From: an uncultured Bacteroidales bacterium | GTDB taxonomy: Bacteria > Bacteroidota > Bacteroidia > Bacteroidales > Muribaculaceae | Assembly (NCBI GenBank): GCA_947176515.1 | Contig: CAMWQZ010000123.1 | Coordinates: forward strand, 1 to 5,232 | DNA length: 5,232 bases | Direction of reading: 5' to 3' | Part shown: in pieces, positions 1 to 5,232 of the stretch | Numbering within the stretch: position 1 is the first letter of the stretch | Layout: each line of letters begins with the position of its first letter | Position numbers and translations under genes: made by a program | Notes under the pieces: model-generated | Database searches by the model: none | What the model was told of the DNA's origin: nothing | What the model saw: the letters and a program-made list of their open reading frames with translations, nothing else

Positions 1-74
1 CATATATGCAGTATATGGTATTTGCTTATAAGTATGGTTTTTCTACATAAAAAGGGTTGGTTATGTCGAAATTT

Positions 75-106
75 TTTGCGAACTTAGCGGTTAATTTATA
101 ATCTTT
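75..106 (+). promoter_or_regulatory. Weak candidate Bacteroidota-type promoter
   Basis: Bacteroidota housekeeping promoters typically carry a TTTG element near -33 and TAnnTTTG near -7. Here TTTG lies at 75-78 and, after 20 bases, TAATCTTT lies at 99-106, which matches four of the six defined positions of the -7 box. A TATAAT-like string overlaps it at 97-102. If used, transcription would begin about 10-15 bases before the ATG at 125, giving a very short leader. The AT-richness of the region makes chance matches likely. A promoter further upstream, even outside the window, is equally possible. Confidence 0.22.
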
Positions 107-124
107 TTGCTCAATCACATTTGC

Positions 125-2578
125 ATGGTAAAAAATTTGCTTAAGGTCGGCTTTGTCTCGGCAATTTTTGCGACAAGCTCACTTTCTACCGACGCCAAAA
201 TCTCATTTGCGCGCATTTTTTCAGATAACATGGTTATGCAGCAGAACGCTGTTGTAAAGGTTCACGGAACTGGTGCCCCTGGTTCGGATGTTAAATTAGC
301 GGCTGACTGGAGCGGCAAGAAATTAAAAACCAAGGCCGATGAGCAGGGCAGATGGGCAATAGAGTTGCCTACTCCTGGTTTTGGTGGGCCATATACAATT
401 ACCGTTTCTGACCGCGACGGGGCGCTGTCGCTAAGTAATGTGCTGATAGGCGATGTTTGGGTATGTGGCGGCCAGTCAAATATGGAAATGCCGGTCAAAG
501 GCTTTGCCGGTCAGCCGGCTCACAATACTCTCGACCTTATTGCAAAGACCAAGCCGTCGCGCAAGCTACGGCTGTTTAAGCAGCCACGCGATTGGTCGAC
601 CACTGCTAAAGATACCGTTGCCGGTGGTGAATGGACATTGCCGACTGCTAAGGCCGTCGCGGACTTCAGCGTGGTCGGGTATGTGTTTGGTGACTATGTG
701 CAAGATGCGCTCGATATACCCGTCGGCCTGATTCAGTGCTGCTGGAGTAATTCGAAAATTGAGGCCTGGATGGCGCGAGAAACATTTGAAACCGATTTTA
801 CTGATATCCAACTTCCAACTGAAGGTCAGACTGAATTTGGCTGGCTCGAAGGTACGCCTACTCTGCTCTATAACGCAATGGTAAATCCATGGGATGGTTT
901 CCCTGTGGCCGGAGCAATATGGTATCAAGGAGAAGCAAATACGCCTAATCCTCAGCCGTATAAGCAACTTTTCCCTGCGATGGTAGAGGATTGGAAGCAT
1001 GTGTTCCGTAACGATAGTATGCCGTTCTACTACGTTCAGCTTGCGCCCTTTAAGTCTGACGGCGACCAGTGGGCTAAATTCCGTCAAGTTCAGAATGAGT
1101 TGCTTGACGAAATGGACAATATCGGAATGGCGGCTATAGGTGACTGCGGTGACAGCCTCTTCATCCATCCCCCGAAGAAAGTGCCCGTCGGACAACGTCT
1201 CGCTCGCCTTGCACTACAACATACTTACGGTCGTGATGGAATCATGGCTGATGCGCCACGCGCTAAATCGGCATCATTTGCCGGAAATGATTATAAGACG
1301 ATTATCGTAGACTTCCATAACTCTGCCGACGGCCTTACTCCGACACGAGTGGCGCTTACAGGCTTCGAGGTTGTAGACCCCTTTGGTGAAGTTTATCCGG
1401 CGGAGGCTACAATTTATGGTCATGACAGGGTTAAGATTGTCAGCCCGGTAAAAAATCCCGTCGAAGTCCGTTACGGGCATCATAACTACTATGAGGCTTC
1501 GCTCTTTAACAATGTCGGCGTACCGGCTACTCCTTTCGCTCTCGAATTGCCAAAGCATAATAAACCGGCACTAATGTGGTTTGACGCTGAAGCTAACATT
1601 AAGCGTTTCAGTAATCCCGACTCTATTGACTATTATATTGACAAGATTGCCGACCTCGGCTTCACTCATGCGGCTGTCTGCATCAGGCCCATCACTGGTT
1701 ATCTTCTCTATGATAGCGAACTTGCCCCCCTATATCGCGGCAACTATGACGATGTGAATGTAGATTTTGATTATCTTGGCAAATTTATCGAAGCCGCACA
1801 CCGCCGCGGAATCAAGGTGCTTGCGTCGATGAATACATTCTGTGCCGGTCATAATTATATTGACAAGGGGCTTATCTATGACGGTCATCCCGATTGGGCA
1901 AGCCGAGTGCTTGACGTGGATCGTGGTATCATACCTATCACTGAGCAAAAAGATAAATATGGTGCTATGGTTAACCCCATCAATCCTGAGTACCAGGATT
2001 ACATTATCTCGGTGATGAAAGAAATTGTGACCAAATATCCCGAGGTTGACGGTATAATTCTCGACCGTGTGCGCTATGACGGGATTACGGCAGACTTCTC
2101 AGACCTGTCACGCCGTGAGTTTGAGAAATATATAGGTCAGCGCGTGAAGAAATTCCCAGAAGATATTCTTTCGCTTGAAAAGGTAGGAGACAACGGGAAA
2201 TTCAAGGTTGTGCCGGGCAAGCATTATCTAAAATGGCTGGAATGGCGCACAAAAAATATCACCGACTTCATGGGTCGCGCTCGCAACGAGGTGAAGGCAG
2301 CCAAGCCGGATGCTATATTTTCAACCTACACCGGTGCATGGTATCCTTCATATTATGAAGTTGGGGTTAACTTCGCAAGCAAGGACTATGACCCGTCGAA
2401 AGATTTTGACTGGGCAACCCCTGAATATAAAAACCTCGGTTACGCCGAACTGATTGACCTTTACACGACGGGCAATTATTACACGGACATAACAGTCGAG
2501 GAGAGCCTTGCCAACCCCAACACGGTCTGGAATGAGACAGATAGCGAGGGTCACAGCGGCTCATGGTACTGCGTGTAG
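125..2578 (+). CDS. Secreted sialate O-acetylesterase fused to a GHL10-like glycosidase barrel, cut short by an in-frame amber codon
   Basis: Predicted periplasmic or surface enzyme with two catalytic-type units. From the ATG at 125 it has 817 residues. An n-region with Lys3 and Lys7 precedes a hydrophobic core at about 9-18 and a likely signal peptidase I site after Ala24. Residues 26-106 are the beta-sandwich that opens SASA-family sialate O-acetylesterases. The SGNH hydrolase domain follows: GGQSNM places the nucleophile at Ser118, WYQGEAN covers 266-272, and an IHP motif gives the likely catalytic His348. A beta-rich segment to about 475, ending VPATPFALE, completes the esterase. From 481 a second domain resembles GHL10 (PF02638): WFDAEAN at 485-491, VNP at 616-618 and LDRVRY at 646-651. 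I count six barrel strands before the TAG at 2576-2578; strands seven and eight lie beyond it in the same frame. The family removes O-acetyl groups, classically from sialic acid; the barrel's substrate is unknown. A TTG at 107 could add six residues, but it puts a Cys and His ahead of the signal peptide, so ATG 125 is preferred. No Shine-Dalgarno is visible, which is normal for Bacteroidota. The esterase assignment is firm; GHL10 is good but made by eye. Confidence 0.88.
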   Translation: MVKNLLKVGFVSAIFATSSLSTDAKISFARIFSDNMVMQQNAVVKVHGTGAPGSDVKLAADWSGKKLKTKADEQGRWAIELPTPGFGGPYTITVSDRDGALSLSNVLIGDVWVCGGQSNMEMPVKGFAGQPAHNTLDLIAKTKPSRKLRLFKQPRDWSTTAKDTVAGGEWTLPTAKAVADFSVVGYVFGDYVQDALDIPVGLIQCCWSNSKIEAWMARETFETDFTDIQLPTEGQTEFGWLEGTPTLLYNAMVNPWDGFPVAGAIWYQGEANTPNPQPYKQLFPAMVEDWKHVFRNDSMPFYYVQLAPFKSDGDQWAKFRQVQNELLDEMDNIGMAAIGDCGDSLFIHPPKKVPVGQRLARLALQHTYGRDGIMADAPRAKSASFAGNDYKTIIVDFHNSADGLTPTRVALTGFEVVDPFGEVYPAEATIYGHDRVKIVSPVKNPVEVRYGHHNYYEASLFNNVGVPATPFALELPKHNKPALMWFDAEANIKRFSNPDSIDYYIDKIADLGFTHAAVCIRPITGYLLYDSELAPLYRGNYDDVNVDFDYLGKFIEAAHRRGIKVLASMNTFCAGHNYIDKGLIYDGHPDWASRVLDVDRGIIPITEQKDKYGAMVNPINPEYQDYIISVMKEIVTKYPEVDGIILDRVRYDGITADFSDLSRREFEKYIGQRVKKFPEDILSLEKVGDNGKFKVVPGKHYLKWLEWRTKNITDFMGRARNEVKAAKPDAIFSTYTGAWYPSYYEVGVNFASKDYDPSKDFDWATPEYKNLGYAELIDLYTTGNYYTDITVEESLANPNTVWNETDSEGHSGSWYCV

Positions 2579-2800
2579 GGTTCGTGCCGTCATCTTCGTG
2601 ACATAATGGGTGACAATGATGTGCTTGGTGGTGTGCTGGTTGACCAGTTGTATTTCGATACAACCCGTCTGCCGCGTGCAATTGAAATGAATTTAAAGGC
2701 TTCTGATGGCCTGATGATTTTCGATATCGTCCACATCATTAAGAAAAATCTCTGGAAAGAAGTCGAAGAAGGCATGCGTGCCGGCGGCAATATCCAGTAA
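2579..2800 (+). pseudogene. Severed 3' end of the esterase-GHL10 gene: last two barrel strands, same frame after the TAG
   Basis: These 73 codons plus TAA follow directly, in the same frame, from the amber codon at 2576-2578. Numbered on the uninterrupted protein they are residues 819-891. VLGGVLVDQLY (833-843) and ASDGLMIFDIVHI (859-871) look like the seventh and eighth strands of the TIM barrel, and NLWKEVEEGM (875-884) like the closing helix. The segment shows no further stop and no frameshift, so the interruption is a single codon and, if real, recent. An ATG at 2606 could open a 64-residue reading frame, but it starts inside the fold, has no signal peptide and no recognisable start region, so I do not regard it as a separate gene. 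Read through the TAG, the full protein would be 891 residues. Whether this part is translated depends on readthrough, suppression or recoding of TAG, or on the TAG being a sequencing error. Confidence 0.8.
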
Positions 2801-2813
2801 TAAAGAGCTGAAT

Positions 2814-5093
2814 ATGAATCTGCGATTGTTTATAGCTTCGGCAGTCGTTGCGGTAGGTGTTAGCGCTTATGCGGCGATAGCAGACTATCGGGTCGTCCCG
2901 TTGCCTCAATCAGTTACATTGGCTCCTGAGGTGTCAGGATGCTTTATCTTAGGTAGCGACACCAAGGTGGATGCACCCAAGACTCTCAGACGCGAGGCTG
3001 ACTTCTTGCGCTCTTATTTGGGTGTGCTACCCAAATCGGGAGCAAAAGGCGTGATAGAACTTAGACTCGGTTTGAAATCTGACAACCCAGAGGCATATCG
3101 CATCACCGTGGCGCCTAAAAAAATAATTGTCGAAGGTGCATCGGCGGCTGGAGTGTTTTATGGGTTGCAAACCTTGCGCAAGTCGCTGCCTGTTGATATT
3201 TCAATGCCGGTGGAAATGCCGGTCGGCGAGATTTACGATGCACCACGTTTCAGCTACCGCGGTGCCCACCTGGATGTGGTGCGTCATTTCTTTGATGTCG
3301 ACGAAGTGAAAACATTTATCGACATGCTTGCACTGCATAATATCAACAAATTTCATTGGCATCTGACCGATGACCAGGGTTGGCGTGTGGAGATTAAGAA
3401 GTATCCGCGTTTGACTGAGGTTGGGTCGAAGCGCCCTGGCACACTTATTGGTCGTTATGGCGCTGGAACAGAAATTGACTCAATCCCCGTCGAAGGTTTT
3501 TATACTCAAGACCAAATTCGCGATATTATTAAGTATGCATCTGAACGACACATAGAAATTATACCTGAGATAGACTTGCCGTCGCATATGATGGCGGCTC
3601 TTGCATCATACCCGGAACTTGGTTGCACAGGCGGACCATACGAGGTGCTTTGCACCTGGGCCGGATATAAAGACGTGCTATGTCCGGGTAAAGATAAGAC
3701 TATGGAGTTTATTAGCGATGTGCTGACCGAAGTTATGGAGCTTTTCCCATCCAGATTTATCCATATTGGCGGTGACGAGTGTCCTAAAGACCGATGGAAA
3801 GAGTGCCCCGATTGTCAGGCTCGTATCGCTGAACTCGGTATTGTCGCCACAGACGAGGCATCGGCAGAAACGCAGTTGCAAGGTTATGTTACGCGATATG
3901 CGGCTGATATTGCAGCGAAGCACGGCAGGTCGGTCATTGGTTGGGATGAAATTCTTGAATGTGAGGATATACCTCAGGATGCCGTAGTGATGTCGTGGCG
4001 TGGTATTGACGGAGCGGTCAAGGGCACAGCCCGTAATCATCGTGTAATCCAAACCCCTAATGACTACCTATATTTTGACTATTACCAATCTGATAATATG
4101 GATAGGGAGCCATTAGCAATCGGAGGATATGTGCCGGTGGAGCGTGTTTATTCATTTGAGCCTTTTTCAGATGGCATGAGCGAAGCCCAACAGGCTCTTG
4201 TTATGGGTCCTCAGGCAAACTTGTGGACTGAGTATGTTCCGACTTTCTCACATCTTCAATATATGGAGTTGCCGCGCATGGCAGCTCTCGCCGAAGTACA
4301 GTGGACACAACCAGAGCAGAAAAACTATCATGATTTCAAGTGTCGTATGCCACGCCTTATAGCCAATTATGAGCGAGAAGGATATAACTATGCACACCAT
4401 ATTGAAGATACGGATATAAACTATAAAGCTGACCGCTCAGGAGGGGCACTCGAAATGTCGGCCTCGGTCTATCCAGGCTCGACGGTGCGCTACTCGCTTG
4501 ATGGTTCCGTGCCGGGTGAATCTTCGAAAGTTTACGCAAGGCCGCTGTTTCTAGACCAAGACTGCGTGGTAAACGCCGTTTCTGTTGGAGCCGATGGCAC
4601 GATGGGAACAGTGCAATCTGATACGCTCGTCATCACGGCTCCGACTTTTGGAGAAATTACACTTGGTTATGAACCGTACTCTCCATTTGCGTTTGGAGGA
4701 GCTGAGGCGCTTGTCGACGGGCTGATTGGCAATGATAATTTCCGCAGCGGACGTTGGGTCGGTTTTCTTGGCGACCCATGTGATGCGACGATAACATTCC
4801 GCGAGCCGGCAACGGTGTCGCAGGTTACATTCAAAACTTGTCTCGTATGGCCTGAAGGCGCTCTCGAATATCGTAAGGCGGAAGTATATGGTTCGGCTGA
4901 CGGTGAGACCTTCGAGTTGCTCGCAACGCTTGATAATCCCGGGCAAGACCCAAAGCAGGGCAATGGTGCGTATCTTCATAAGATAGACTTTGACCCTGTT
5001 ACATTGAAAGCGCTCCGCGTTGTCATTACTCCCTGTGAGCCATCAGGGATGTGGAAGCGCATACTTTTCGTGGATGAAATCTCAGCTAAATAA
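2814..5093 (+). CDS. Secreted GH20 beta-N-acetylhexosaminidase with C-terminal F5/8 type C-like domain
   Basis: Exo-acting beta-N-acetylhexosaminidase expected to release terminal beta-linked GlcNAc or GalNAc from glycans in the periplasm or at the cell surface. It has 759 residues from ATG 2814. A signal peptide spans about 1-20, with cleavage after Ala20 or Ala23; there is no lipobox Cys. Residues 24-142 are the GH20 N-terminal alpha/beta domain. The catalytic barrel, about 143-500, shows the family signatures: RGAHLD (149-154) with substrate-binding Arg149, FHWHLTDDQGWR (180-191), His258, the catalytic pair Asp321-Glu322 in HIGGDE, and Trp377, Trp395 and Trp471 expected to line the sugar pocket. 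GH20 enzymes use the substrate N-acetyl group as nucleophile, with this Asp orienting it and this Glu as acid/base. A small Fn3-like or chitobiase-C-like domain follows (about 541-608), then an F5/8 type C (CBM32-like) module (about 612-757). A GTG at 2778 would add 12 residues ahead of the signal peptide and overlap the upstream gene, so ATG 2814 is chosen; a weak purine-rich AAAGAG lies at 2802-2807. The start is 13 bases after the upstream TAA, which suggests one operon. All visible catalytic residues are intact. Exact linkage preference cannot be read from sequence. Confidence 0.95.
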   Translation: MNLRLFIASAVVAVGVSAYAAIADYRVVPLPQSVTLAPEVSGCFILGSDTKVDAPKTLRREADFLRSYLGVLPKSGAKGVIELRLGLKSDNPEAYRITVAPKKIIVEGASAAGVFYGLQTLRKSLPVDISMPVEMPVGEIYDAPRFSYRGAHLDVVRHFFDVDEVKTFIDMLALHNINKFHWHLTDDQGWRVEIKKYPRLTEVGSKRPGTLIGRYGAGTEIDSIPVEGFYTQDQIRDIIKYASERHIEIIPEIDLPSHMMAALASYPELGCTGGPYEVLCTWAGYKDVLCPGKDKTMEFISDVLTEVMELFPSRFIHIGGDECPKDRWKECPDCQARIAELGIVATDEASAETQLQGYVTRYAADIAAKHGRSVIGWDEILECEDIPQDAVVMSWRGIDGAVKGTARNHRVIQTPNDYLYFDYYQSDNMDREPLAIGGYVPVERVYSFEPFSDGMSEAQQALVMGPQANLWTEYVPTFSHLQYMELPRMAALAEVQWTQPEQKNYHDFKCRMPRLIANYEREGYNYAHHIEDTDINYKADRSGGALEMSASVYPGSTVRYSLDGSVPGESSKVYARPLFLDQDCVVNAVSVGADGTMGTVQSDTLVITAPTFGEITLGYEPYSPFAFGGAEALVDGLIGNDNFRSGRWVGFLGDPCDATITFREPATVSQVTFKTCLVWPEGALEYRKAEVYGSADGETFELLATLDNPGQDPKQGNGAYLHKIDFDPVTLKALRVVITPCEPSGMWKRILFVDEISAK

Positions 5094-5121
5094 TTTCCAA
5101 TAGGTTTGCTTTTATATAGTT

Positions 5122-5152
5122 TGCGGTGGCTGGAAATAATTCGGCCACCGCA
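5122..5152 (+). terminator. GC-rich hairpin, probable intrinsic terminator of the operon
   Basis: The arms GCGGTGGC (5123-5130) and GCCACCGC (5144-5151) are perfect complements. An outer T-A pair (5122/5152) and an inner T-G wobble plus G-C pair lengthen the stem to about eleven pairs around a nine-base loop (5133-5141). The hairpin starts 28 bases after the TAA of the hexosaminidase gene. It is followed by the AT-rich TTCATTATAT rather than a clean T run, so termination may be moderate. The stem could also work for a converging transcript on the other strand. Confidence 0.65.
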
Positions 5153-5232
5153 TTCATTATATCCCTTCTTGAGGTTGCTGACAAACGGGCATGAAAAAAG
5201 GGTAAGCTGACTACATCGCACCGCTACAACCC
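5153..5232. other. Intergenic edge with no gene I can support
   Basis: After the hairpin, 80 bases run to the window end. An ATG at 5191 is followed by only three codons before TAA, and no longer plus-strand frame opens. The reverse-strand frame across this stretch crosses the terminator hairpin, runs back into the end of the hexosaminidase gene and resembles no family. From about 5195 an A-rich run leads into a more GC-balanced stretch, which may begin a feature that lies outside the window. Confidence 0.5.

Noticed and set aside
63..101. Twelve-codon leader peptide (ATG at 63 to TAA at 99)
   Set aside because: It has no run of regulatory codons and no attenuator hairpin, and very short frames like this are expected by chance in AT-rich DNA.
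107..124. Upstream TTG start adding six residues to the esterase-GHL10 protein
   Set aside because: It has no ribosome binding sequence and puts residues including His and Cys ahead of a well-formed signal peptide that begins at ATG 125. The candidate promoter would also end on it.
483..496. Fourteen-base identical string shared with 3211-3224 in the second gene
   Set aside because: Both copies encode an EMPV peptide in unrelated domains. A single short match with the same codons looks coincidental and not like a repeat or recombination trace.
490..513. Eight-base direct repeat GCCGGTCA separated by eight bases
   Set aside because: It is short, lies within coding sequence and sits in different reading phases; no target-site or operator context is visible.
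566..1195. Long reverse-strand reading frame opposite the esterase domain, and similar ones at 4551-4979 and 4667-4963
   Set aside because: These mirror strongly supported plus-strand domains, have no recognisable motifs and read as low-quality antisense shadows.
2576..2578. Pyrrolysine insertion at the TAG
   Set aside because: Pyrrolysine is confined mainly to methanogens and a few anaerobes using methylamine enzymes. Nothing here suggests that machinery, and the site is in a structural loop of a glycosidase-like barrel.
2606..2800. Independent 64-residue small protein
   Set aside because: It is in the same frame as the long gene, and its sequence continues the barrel fold. It reads as the severed C-terminus and not as a gene of its own.
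2778..2813. Upstream GTG start for the hexosaminidase
   Set aside because: The extra 12 residues precede a typical signal peptide and would overlap the upstream gene's final codons; ATG 2814 gives the canonical N-terminus.

Overview
The window holds two adjacent plus-strand genes for secreted, carbohydrate-active enzymes, with a short upstream region and a hairpin terminator downstream. It looks like a gut-type member of the Bacteroidota, most likely order Bacteroidales. Three things suggest this: the protein families (a SASA-type sialate O-acetylesterase joined to a GHL10-like barrel, and a GH20 hexosaminidase with a C-terminal F5/8 type C-like module), the lack of strong Shine-Dalgarno sequences, and AT-rich intergenic DNA around coding sequence of moderate GC. 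This taxonomic placement is inference; nothing in the window names the organism.

Layout: positions 1-124 are intergenic, with only a weak candidate promoter. From 125 a long gene encodes a signal peptide, a complete sialate O-acetylesterase (SGNH hydrolase) unit and then a second catalytic-type domain, a glycosyl-hydrolase-like TIM barrel (GHL10). Its reading frame is interrupted by a single in-frame amber codon at 2576-2578. The same frame then stays open for 73 codons to a TAA at 2798-2800, and those codons read as the last two barrel strands. The gene is therefore either a recently broken pseudogene, a recoded or read-through gene, or the site of a sequencing error. Thirteen bases after that TAA, at 2814, starts a complete GH20 beta-N-acetylhexosaminidase gene. 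A GC-rich hairpin at 5122-5152 closes the unit. The last 80 bases hold no gene I can support.

Functionally, the two genes look like one small operon for trimming host-type or mucin-type glycans in the periplasm or at the surface. The esterase domain would remove O-acetyl groups (classically from sialic acids), the barrel would cut an unknown glycosidic bond, and the GH20 enzyme would remove terminal beta-linked GlcNAc or GalNAc. No SusC/SusD, sialidase or regulator gene lies inside the window, so membership of a larger polysaccharide utilisation locus cannot be judged. The most notable point is the amber codon inside the fused esterase-barrel gene. I found no evidence here for a wholly new system such as a CRISPR array, mobile element or RNA gene.
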